A stretch of 64,000 nt of DNA from Mesorhizobium sp. YIM 152430 (GTDB taxonomy: Bacteria; Pseudomonadota; Alphaproteobacteria; Rhizobiales; Rhizobiaceae), in assembly GCF_029210365.1 (NCBI RefSeq), contig NZ_JARGES010000056.1:124001-188000 (forward strand), in the 5' to 3' direction. Every line of letters starts with the position of its first letter. Positions within the stretch are counted from its first letter, which is position 1. The position numbers and the translations under genes are program-made. The notes below the pieces were generated by a model. That model was not told where the DNA came from, made no database searches, and saw nothing but the letters and a program-made list of their open reading frames with translations. Below are positions 45,409 through 52,755 of this stretch, piece after piece.

Positions 45409-46049
45409 TTACCGGCTCCTTCCGTGCCGCCCAGCCCGCGCCAGGCGCAGGTGACGACTTGTGCGATGAGATCCTCGATATCGGCGCGGGTTTCCCCGGT
45501 GCGCGGCGAGTACCAGAAGATCGGCGAATTGAGCGTCATGAACATCAACTGGTTCGCGACGCTGAGATTGGCGAACTGGAAATGGCCGTTTTCGCGGCCC
45601 TCCGCGATGAGGGTGCGGAAAATGTCGCCGTAACGCGAGCGGGTTTCGAACAATTCCTCGAACAGCGCCCGCTGATGCGGCGTCGGCGCGCCGGTCAGAT
45701 ACATCTCGACGCCCATCCACACGACGCGCTGGAACGCGCGGGTGGTGATCATCTGGTCGACATGGACCCAGGCGAAGCGCCGCCAGCGCTGATGCGCCTC
45801 GCCCTTCATGTTGCGCAGCGGTTCGAGCGCAACATAGTTCATGTCCATCCCGGCACGGAAAACCTCGGCGAAGAGGTCGGCCTTGGATTCGAAATGATGG
45901 TAGATGCGGCCCTTGGTCGACTGCAACGCGCGGGCCACGTCGTCGATCGACGTCGCCGCATATCCGCGCTCGTGGAAGCAGCGCGCCGCCGCCTCCAGGA
46001 TGGCGGTGCGCGAACTGTCGAGCGTGCGTTCCCGTATGCCGAGGCCCAT
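45405..46049 (-). CDS. TetR family transcriptional regulator
   Basis: The 214-residue regulator has an N-terminal helix-turn-helix (about 15-60: AILEAAARCFHERGYAATSI then ALQSTKGRIYHHFESK), followed by a ligand-binding domain. ATG 46049 was chosen over 46109 because GGAGGAAA stands nine bases upstream. It leads the ACAD/MDR operon and is divergent from the SDR-MaoC-APH-SDR operon. A perfect inverted repeat, a probable operator, lies in the gap. The likely inducer is an acyl-CoA of the pathway, as for many TetR regulators of fatty-acid genes; this is inferred. Confidence 0.93.
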   Translation of the reverse strand: MGLGIRERTLDSSRTAILEAAARCFHERGYAATSIDDVARALQSTKGRIYHHFESKADLFAEVFRAGMDMNYVALEPLRNMKGEAHQRWRRFAWVHVDQMITTRAFQRVVWMGVEMYLTGAPTPHQRALFEELFETRSRYGDIFRTLIAEGRENGHFQFANLSVANQLMFMTLNSPIFWYSPRTGETRADIEDLIAQVVTCAWRGLGGTEGAGK

Positions 46050-46137
46050 GCGAAGCGATTTCCTCCCGCCCTTCCGCCTGCCCTCCACCGGTCTCCTGCC
46101 GGTTTTCACGAAGGGCCTTTACGGATGTCGAATGATG

Positions 46138-46157
46138 AACATACTATCGGGTATGTT
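46138..46157. promoter_or_regulatory. Probable TetR operator (perfect inverted repeat)
   Basis: AACATAC-TATCGG-GTATGTT is a perfect 7-bp inverted repeat with a 6-bp spacer, 89 bp from the tetR start and 49 bp before the divergent SDR start. Symmetry, size and location between divergent operons are as expected for a TetR dimer site. TTGTCA follows directly and may be part of the SDR promoter. Confidence 0.72.
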
Positions 46158-46205
46158 GTCAACGCGGCTTCGAAACGCCGCAGCAAAACTTCTCCGGGAG
46201 GAACG

Positions 46206-47021
46206 ATGAGCTTTGTCGAGGACCTTTTTTCCGTGCGCGGCAAGACCGCGCTCGTCACCGGCGCGGCGACCGGCATCGGCCGCATGGCGGCGACCGCGCT
46301 GATGCAGGGCGGCGCCCGCGTTCTGATCGCCTCGCGCAAGGGCCATGACTGCGCCCGCGCCGCCGAGGAACTGAACGCGATGGGAATGCCCGGCACGGCC
46401 GAGGGCTTCGGCGGCGACGTGTCCTCCGAGGAAGGCGTCGCGGCCCTCGTCGCCGAGGTCAGGAACCGCACCGACAAGCTCGACATCCTGTTCAACAATG
46501 CGGGCATTTCCTGGGGAGCGGAACTCTCCGAGTTTCCCTATTCGGCATGGGCGAAGGTGATGAACGTCAACGTCACCGGGCTCTTCCACCTGACGCGCGA
46601 ACTCCTGCCCGAACTCGAACGCGCGGCCAGTCACGAGGACCCGGCGCGGATCGTCAATCTGGGTTCGGTGATGGGCACGCAGCCGATCGCCGACGGCGCC
46701 TATTCCTACACCGCCTCGAAGGCGGCGGTGCATCACATGACGCGGACGCTGGCGATCGAGCTTGCGGGACGGCGCATCACCGTCAACGCCTTCGCGCCCG
46801 GCCCCTTCCAGAGCCGCATGACGGCGTTTGCCACGGCGACCGAGGAACAGGCCGACCATGTCGGCTCGCGCGTTCCGCTCGGCCGGATCGGCGCGCCGCA
46901 TGACATTGCGGGAGCGACGCTGTATCTGTGCTCGAAAGCCGGAAGCTACGTGACGGGCGCGATTCTGCCGATCGACGGCGGGCAGTCCGTCCAGCACGGC
47001 ATGTCGTTGTTCAAGGAATAA
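46206..47021 (+). CDS. Short-chain dehydrogenase/reductase (SDR)
   Basis: The 271-residue classical SDR has cofactor motif TGAATGIG, NNAG in ILFNNAGISWGAEL, catalytic YTASK and the PGPFQSRM segment. GGGAGGAA precedes the ATG at 46206. It is the first gene of the divergent operon under the probable TetR operator. In context it may oxidise a 3-hydroxyacyl-CoA or a related alcohol; the substrate cannot be deduced. Confidence 0.9.
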   Translation: MSFVEDLFSVRGKTALVTGAATGIGRMAATALMQGGARVLIASRKGHDCARAAEELNAMGMPGTAEGFGGDVSSEEGVAALVAEVRNRTDKLDILFNNAGISWGAELSEFPYSAWAKVMNVNVTGLFHLTRELLPELERAASHEDPARIVNLGSVMGTQPIADGAYSYTASKAAVHHMTRTLAIELAGRRITVNAFAPGPFQSRMTAFATATEEQADHVGSRVPLGRIGAPHDIAGATLYLCSKAGSYVTGAILPIDGGQSVQHGMSLFKE

Positions 47022-47032
47022 GGGTTTCAGCC

Positions 47033-47524
47033 ATGGAAGGTCCCCGTCTGGAGCCGGTCGACATCGACCGGCTGGTGGCAAATGTCGGCAACGAGATCGG
47101 GGTGTCGCCGTGGCGCACGGTCACCCAAAGCATGATCGACATGTTCGCCGACGCGATCGACGACCACCAGTTCATCCATGTCGACCCCGTGCGCGCCGCC
47201 GAGACACCCTTCGGCGGCACGATCGCGCATGGCTTCCTGACGCTGTCGCTGCTCTCGGTGTTTTCCTATGAATCGATCCCGCCGCTGGCCAATGCCGAAA
47301 TGGGCGTCAATTACGGGTTCGAGAAGGTTCGCTTCGTGACCCCGGTGAAGACCGGCGCGCGCGTGCGCGGCCGGTTCGTCCTCGCCGACGTCAATGTGCG
47401 GCCCTCCGGCTGGATACAGGTGGCGACCGACGTGACGGTGGAGATCGAGGGCGTCAAGAAGCCCGCCTTGACGGCGCGCTGGCTGACGCTTGCCGTCCTG
47501 CAACGCGAGGAAGCCCAGGCATGA
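47033..47524 (+). CDS. MaoC family (R)-specific enoyl-CoA hydratase-like protein
   Basis: The 163-residue single hot-dog-fold protein carries the MaoC hydratase signature: DDHQFIHVD with catalytic Asp/His followed by [15 protein letters not shown]. Such enzymes add water to trans-2-enoyl-CoA. It lies 11 bp after the SDR and overlaps the phosphotransferase gene by ATGA. In the pathway proposed here it would hydrate the enoyl-CoA produced by the ACAD. Confidence 0.92.
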   Translation: MEGPRLEPVDIDRLVANVGNEIGVSPWRTVTQSMIDMFADAIDDHQFIHVDPVRAAETPFGGTIAHGFLTLSLLSVFSYESIPPLANAEMGVNYGFEKVRFVTPVKTGARVRGRFVLADVNVRPSGWIQVATDVTVEIEGVKKPALTARWLTLAVLQREEAQA

Positions 47525-48555
47525 GCGATCCCAACATTCTCGATGCCGAGACGCTCGCGCCCTATCTCGAAGCCGCGATACCCGGCTTTTCCGGTCTTGC
47601 CGACATCAAGAAGTTCAATGCCGGCCAGTCGAACCCGACCTATCTCCTGACAGCGGCAAGCGGGCGCTACGTGCTGCGCGCCAAGCCGCCGGGCGAACTG
47701 TTGAAATCGGCCCATCAGGTCGACCGCGAATTCCGCGTCATGAAGGCGCTCGCGTCGACCGGCGTGCCGGTGCCCAACATGGTCCATCTGGCGCCGGAGG
47801 ATTCGCCGATCGGGCGCATGTTCTACGTGATGGACTTCGTCGACGGGCGCATCTTCTGGGACCCCGCCCTGCCCGACGCCAGGGACAATGCCGAGCGCAA
47901 GGCGATCTATGACGACATGAACCGGGTGTTGGCGGCGCTGCATTCGGTCGATGTCGAGGCCGCCGGCCTTGCCGATTTCGGCCGGCCGGGCAGCTATTTC
48001 GACCGCCAGTTCGCGCGCTGGTCGAGCCAGTATCGCGCCTCGGAAACGGGCCGCATCGAGGACATGGAGACGCTGCTCGCCTGGCTGGAGCATCACGCGG
48101 TTCCCGACGACGGCGTGGTCTCGCTCGTCCATGGCGATTACAGGCTCGACAACATGATCTTTTCCGCCGACGCGCCGCAGGTGGTCGCGGTTCTCGACTG
48201 GGAACTGTCGACGCTCGGCCACCCCTATGCGGACCTTTCCTACCAGTGTATGCAGTGGCGCCTGCCGCACTCATCCGCCTTCAAGGGGCTGGGCGGCATC
48301 GACCGCAAGGCGCTCGGCCTGCCGACCGAAGCCGAGTATGTCGAAGCCTATTGCGAGCGCCGCGGCATCGCGGGCATCGACAACTGGACCTATTACGTCG
48401 CCTTTTCCTTCTTCCGCCTCGCGGCCATCTGCCAGGGCGTCTACAAGCGCGCCCTCGACGGCAACGCGTCCAATCCTGAAAAGGCGAAGACCTATGGCAA
48501 GGCGGTGACGCTTCTGGCCGAACTCGCCGTCGAAACCATCAAGACCGGCAAGTGA
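47521..48555 (+). CDS. Phosphotransferase (APH) family protein, ACAD11-kinase-domain type
   Basis: The 344-residue protein matches the APH-like kinase domain that precedes the dehydrogenase in mammalian ACAD10/11. Family wording includes [20 protein letters not shown]. The kinase catalytic motif is HGDYRLDN (about residues 204-211) and the metal-binding Asp is in [12 protein letters not shown]. In Pseudomonas the related LvaA phosphorylates the 4-hydroxyl of 4-hydroxyvaleryl-CoA. The partner ACAD11-like dehydrogenase is encoded across the operator at 44158. Phosphorylation of a 4-hydroxyacyl-CoA is inference from this pairing. Confidence 0.88.
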   Translation: MSDPNILDAETLAPYLEAAIPGFSGLADIKKFNAGQSNPTYLLTAASGRYVLRAKPPGELLKSAHQVDREFRVMKALASTGVPVPNMVHLAPEDSPIGRMFYVMDFVDGRIFWDPALPDARDNAERKAIYDDMNRVLAALHSVDVEAAGLADFGRPGSYFDRQFARWSSQYRASETGRIEDMETLLAWLEHHAVPDDGVVSLVHGDYRLDNMIFSADAPQVVAVLDWELSTLGHPYADLSYQCMQWRLPHSSAFKGLGGIDRKALGLPTEAEYVEAYCERRGIAGIDNWTYYVAFSFFRLAAICQGVYKRALDGNASNPEKAKTYGKAVTLLAELAVETIKTGK

Positions 48556-48577
48556 GCCGGCTAGCGGGGAACATGAC

Positions 48578-49354
48578 ATGAAGCGTTACGAGGGGCTGAC
48601 GGCGATCGTCACCGGCGCGGGCGGCGGCTTCGGCAAGCGGCTCGCCGAACGTCTGGCCGAAGAAGGCGCCAATCTCGTCCTTTCGGACATTCGCGAGGCG
48701 GAGTTGGGTGTGGTCGCGGCCCCGTTCGGCGACAAGGCCACGACGCTTGCGGGCGACGTTTCGCAGGAAGAACATTCGCGCGATCTCGTCGACCTGACCG
48801 TCGCGCGCTTCGGCCGACTCGACGTCGCCTTCAACAATGCCGGCATCGCGCACGCCTTCTCCAAGCTGCCGCTGATGGATTCAGGTGAGGCGCGCCGCGT
48901 CATCGACATCGACCTGATGGGCGTCTTCTACGCCATGAAATACCAGTTGCCGGTGCTCGAACGGCAATATCGCCGCGACGGCACGCGGGGCGCGATCGTC
49001 AACGTCGCATCCGTCGCCGGCATCGCCGGCGCGCCGCGGCTCAGCGTCTATTCAGCGGCCAAGCACGGCGTCGTCGGCCTGACGCGCTCGGCGGCGGCCG
49101 AATATGCCTCCAAGGGCATCCGCATCAATGCCGTCTGCCCCTCCTATGCCCGCACCCCGATGGCCACCGACGCGCTCGGCGCGCTGGGAGAGGACGCCGC
49201 ATCGGGCGAGAAGGAACTGGTGCGCGGCGTGCCGATGCGCCGGCTGGCGGAGGTCGACGAGGTGATCGAGGTGATGCTGTTCGCCGGCTGTCCGCAGAAT
49301 TCCTTCATGACCGGCCAGACCCTGGCTGCCGATGGCGGCATAACGGCCGTTTAA
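48578..49354 (+). CDS. Short-chain dehydrogenase/reductase (SDR)
   Basis: The 258-residue classical SDR has cofactor motif TGAGGGFG, the NNAG segment FNNAGIAHAF, catalytic YSAAKHG and INAVCPSYARTPM. It is the last gene of the operon, 22 bp after the phosphotransferase gene. It differs clearly from the first SDR of the operon, so the two probably act on different intermediates (for example 3-hydroxy versus 4-oxo/hydroxy groups); this split is speculation. Confidence 0.9.
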   Translation: MKRYEGLTAIVTGAGGGFGKRLAERLAEEGANLVLSDIREAELGVVAAPFGDKATTLAGDVSQEEHSRDLVDLTVARFGRLDVAFNNAGIAHAFSKLPLMDSGEARRVIDIDLMGVFYAMKYQLPVLERQYRRDGTRGAIVNVASVAGIAGAPRLSVYSAAKHGVVGLTRSAAAEYASKGIRINAVCPSYARTPMATDALGALGEDAASGEKELVRGVPMRRLAEVDEVIEVMLFAGCPQNSFMTGQTLAADGGITAV

Positions 49355-49491
49355 CCCTGTTTGGGAAAGGGACCGGCGCGCTGCGGTTTATCCCGTTTCG
49401 CAGCCATCATCCTGAATCGCCTCAATTCTAATTTAAGGTCTCGCCTCCCATTCTGGTCCAATCATGCTTGGGGCAGCGTCGGGGCAGGCGA

Positions 49492-52182
49492 ATGGGTGGG
49501 GTTTTCGACCAGAAGGGCAATCGCAAGGGGTTGCGGCGGATTCGCGCCAGCCATCTGCACCTGCTGCTCGCCACCATGGTCGTTGTCGCCGCCGCGATCT
49601 TTGCGCTTAACCAGAACCAGAACGTCTTCGACCAGAAGCTGCGCTCGGACGTGCTCTCCAAGTCAAGCCTCGTGCGTGCCAAGCTGGAAGGCTCGATCAA
49701 CGCGAACATCCAGCTCGTTCGCGGCCTGGTCGCCTCGATCGAAACCAACCCGGACATCGGGCAGGCCGAGTTCTCCGAACTGGTCGGCAGTCTCCTGACG
49801 CAGGAATTGCAGATCCGCCACATCGCTGCCGCGCCCGATCTCGTGGTCAAGCTGATCCATCCGATCGAGGGCAATGAACGCGCCATCGGGCTCGACTACA
49901 GGACCAGCGAAACGCAACGCGATGCGGTGTTCAAGGCGCGCAATTCCGGCGAGCTGGTGCTCGCCGGCCCGGTCGATCTCGTCCAGGGCGGCCAGGGCTT
50001 CATCGGCCGTTTCCCCGTTTTCTCGCGCAATGCGATGGGCGTGCGCGAATTCTGGGGCATCGTCTCGGCCATCGTCGACGTCGAGCAGCTCTACCGCCAG
50101 AGCGGGCTCCTCGATGCCGACCTCGCCATCGAGGTCGCCATCGTCGGCCGCGACGCGGCCGGCGGGCGCGGCGAACGCTTCTTCGGCCCCGCCTCGATCC
50201 TCGCCGACGATCCGGTGACGGTGGATGTCCTGCTTCCGTCGGGGACATGGCAGATCGCGGCCCGACCCAAAGGCGGATGGGACCAGCCGATACCCGGCCG
50301 CGGCCAGCTTTATGCCTGGCTGATCGCCGCCGCCCTGCTCGTTCTGGGACCGACCTTCATCATGGGCCGCCTGATGGACGAGCGTCAGCGCAACATCGCC
50401 GACATGCGCGAGCGCAAGCTGGAACTGGAGCAGATTTCGCGACGGCTGCGCCTGGCCGTGCAAGCCTCGCGCATCGGCATCTGGGAGATGGACGTCCAGA
50501 ACGGCGAACTCATCTGGGACGACCGGATGAACGAACTCTACGACTATCCGCAGGATGCCGGTATCCGCAACTACCCCTTCTGGGCCAGACGACTTCATCC
50601 CGACGACAAGGTGCGCGCGGAAGCCGACTTCTCCGTGGCGATGCGCGAGACCGGCCGCTATCATTCCGATTATCGCCTGGTGCTCGAGGATGGTTCGATC
50701 CGCCATATCCGCGCCATCGGCTCGGTATTCCAGGACGAGACGGCGCCGCCGCGCATCGTCGGCGTCAACTGGGACGTGAGCGAGGACGTCGAGCGCGCCC
50801 AAGCCTTGAACATGGCCATTCTCCTGTCCGAGGCGCGCAACGCGGAACTGGAATCGATTCGCGAGCGGATCGAGTTCAACGCCTTGCACGATTCGCTCAC
50901 CGGACTTCCCAATCGCCGCTTCCTCGACGAGACCATCGCCGAACATGCGAAAGCCTTCGCCGACGGAAGTGAAGTGGCCGCGATCCTTCAGATCGACCTC
51001 GACCGCTTCAAGGAGATCAACGACACGCTCGGCCATGCTGCCGGAGACGCGATGCTCGTCCATGCCGCGAACGTGCTGCGCCAGTCGGTCTGGCCGAGCG
51101 ACTTCGTGGCGCGGGTCGGCGGCGACGAGTTCGTCGTCGTGCGCCGCGCGCGCAATGCCGCGCTGCTGTCGGCCGAAAGCCTTGCCGATCTGGCCGCCAC
51201 AATCATCGTCAAGCTTCAGGAACCGACGCTCTATGAAGAGCACGAATGCCGCATCGGCGGGTCTGTCGGCATCGCCACGGATGCCGATTCGCTATCCGAC
51301 CCGACACGGCTTCTGGTCAATGCCGACATCGCGCTCTACCGGGCCAAGCGAAACGGGCGGAACTGCTTCCAGTTCTTTTCGGAGGCATTGCAGGCGGAGA
51401 TCATCACCACCAAGCAGATCGCCGACGACATTCGCCAGGCGCTCGATCGCGGCGAGTTCGTGCCATACTATCAGCCGCAATTCGACGCGCAGACCTTCGA
51501 GATCATCGGCGTCGAGGCGCTGGCACGCTGGGAGCATCCGCAAAAGGGCCTGCTCGGACCATCCTACTTCATGAAGGTCGCCGAAGAACTCGACGTCGTC
51601 CACGAGATCGACCGGCGCATGTTGGAAGCGACCGTGGCGCAGCTCGGCATTTGGGAATTGCAGGGACTGCGCGTGCCGCAGGCTTCGGTCAACGTGTCGG
51701 CGCGCAGGCTGCACAATGACGAACTACTCACCAGCTTGCGCAAGCTCGACATCGAGCCCGGCCGCATCTCATTCGAACTCGTCGAATCGATCTTCCTCGA
51801 CGAGCATGACGATCGGCTGATGCATCATGTCGACGAACTGAAATCGATCGGCATCGACGTCGAGATCGACGATTTCGGGACAGGCTATGCGTCCATCGTC
51901 TCGCTCCTGAAACTGAAGCCGCAGCGGCTGAAGATCGACCGCCAGCTCGTCCAGCCCATCGTCGGCTCGCTTGCCCAGCGCCAGTTGCTCGGCTCGATCA
52001 TCGAGATGGGTCACTCGCTCGGCATTCAGGTGCTCGCCGAGGGCGTCGAGACGATGGAGCACGCCCAGGTACTCAGGAACCTGGGCTGCGACGCGCTGCA
52101 AGGCTTCGCGCTCGCCAAGCCACTGCCGGCAAGCCAAATCGTCGCCTTCGCGCAGGGCAGTCGCCTGCGCCGAGCCTCGTGA
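49492..52182 (+). CDS. Membrane-bound cyclic-di-GMP protein: CHASE-like, PAS, GGDEF, EAL
   Basis: The 896-residue protein has TM1 at about 20-38 and a periplasmic CHASE-like sensor at about 60-265 (ALEGSIN-type start, then GFIGRFPVF). TM2 is at about 275-297 and a PAS/PAC domain at about 318-440. The GGDEF domain (about 455-610) has an intact GGDEF at residue 543 but no RxxD inhibitory site (WPSD instead). The EAL domain (about 635-885) has EAL at 675. It also keeps the Asn in SVNVSARRL, the Asp pair in DDFGTGYAS, LKIDRQLV and AEGVET, all needed for phosphodiesterase activity. Both activities are possible. ATG 49492 is preferred to an upstream TTG. It is convergent with soxG, stop to stop. 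Confidence 0.92.
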   Translation: MGGVFDQKGNRKGLRRIRASHLHLLLATMVVVAAAIFALNQNQNVFDQKLRSDVLSKSSLVRAKLEGSINANIQLVRGLVASIETNPDIGQAEFSELVGSLLTQELQIRHIAAAPDLVVKLIHPIEGNERAIGLDYRTSETQRDAVFKARNSGELVLAGPVDLVQGGQGFIGRFPVFSRNAMGVREFWGIVSAIVDVEQLYRQSGLLDADLAIEVAIVGRDAAGGRGERFFGPASILADDPVTVDVLLPSGTWQIAARPKGGWDQPIPGRGQLYAWLIAAALLVLGPTFIMGRLMDERQRNIADMRERKLELEQISRRLRLAVQASRIGIWEMDVQNGELIWDDRMNELYDYPQDAGIRNYPFWARRLHPDDKVRAEADFSVAMRETGRYHSDYRLVLEDGSIRHIRAIGSVFQDETAPPRIVGVNWDVSEDVERAQALNMAILLSEARNAELESIRERIEFNALHDSLTGLPNRRFLDETIAEHAKAFADGSEVAAILQIDLDRFKEINDTLGHAAGDAMLVHAANVLRQSVWPSDFVARVGGDEFVVVRRARNAALLSAESLADLAATIIVKLQEPTLYEEHECRIGGSVGIATDADSLSDPTRLLVNADIALYRAKRNGRNCFQFFSEALQAEIITTKQIADDIRQALDRGEFVPYYQPQFDAQTFEIIGVEALARWEHPQKGLLGPSYFMKVAEELDVVHEIDRRMLEATVAQLGIWELQGLRVPQASVNVSARRLHNDELLTSLRKLDIEPGRISFELVESIFLDEHDDRLMHHVDELKSIGIDVEIDDFGTGYASIVSLLKLKPQRLKIDRQLVQPIVGSLAQRQLLGSIIEMGHSLGIQVLAEGVETMEHAQVLRNLGCDALQGFALAKPLPASQIVAFAQGSRLRRAS

Positions 52183-52755
52183 TCAACAATCCCCGGCGGC
52201 TTCGCTGAGAAAAGAGAAGCCGTAGTCGGCGAAGGACCGCCAGCACTCGACCCGGAATTGATCCTCGCCGGTGCGCAACAGCACGATCTCGATCTTGTGC
52301 AGGATGGTGCGCGAGGCCGCGCCGACCGGAAAGGCCGCGAGCGACAGATCCTGCGGGCAGCCGGCATTTATCGTGGTCGCGGCGCCCTTGCCCGAAACGA
52401 CGAAGGCGGCATTGCGGTGCGAGACGTCGACGGCCGAATGGAAGGCGGCGACAGGTTTGACGAGCGCGGCGAGGTCCGCGCCGGTTTCGTCGATGACGAG
52501 CCATTCGTCCGGGCCGAGCCAGAGCGCGTGGCGGCTCTTGGCGGAGGCCGAAGTCTTGGGTTTGGTCGGGAGGGTGAGGCCGAGGGCCGACGACAGGGAC
52601 GCGACGCTTTCTGAAGGAGCGCGCAGCGACAGGCGCGACGCCGGCGACGCGACGGTGACCGCGGCGTTGGGCGCGGTCGTCTGGCGGCCGGCGAGGATGG
52701 GGCGGCGGGTGGCGGGTTCGGCGTCTATGGTCGGCATCTTGCTCATCTCACCCAT
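52183..52755 (-). CDS. soxG: Sarcosine oxidase gamma subunit
   Basis: The 190-residue small subunit of heterotetrameric sarcosine oxidase has SoxG features: LGPDEWLVIDETGADLA, VAAFHSAVDVSHRNAAFVVSG and FRVECWRSFADYGFSFLSEA. It overlaps the soxA stop by 8 bp. The subunit contacts the THF-binding part of alpha and has no cofactor of its own. Alternative starts at MSKMPT within the first ten residues are possible. Confidence 0.9.
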   Translation of the reverse strand: MGEMSKMPTIDAEPATRRPILAGRQTTAPNAAVTVASPASRLSLRAPSESVASLSSALGLTLPTKPKTSASAKSRHALWLGPDEWLVIDETGADLAALVKPVAAFHSAVDVSHRNAAFVVSGKGAATTINAGCPQDLSLAAFPVGAASRTILHKIEIVLLRTGEDQFRVECWRSFADYGFSFLSEAAGDC

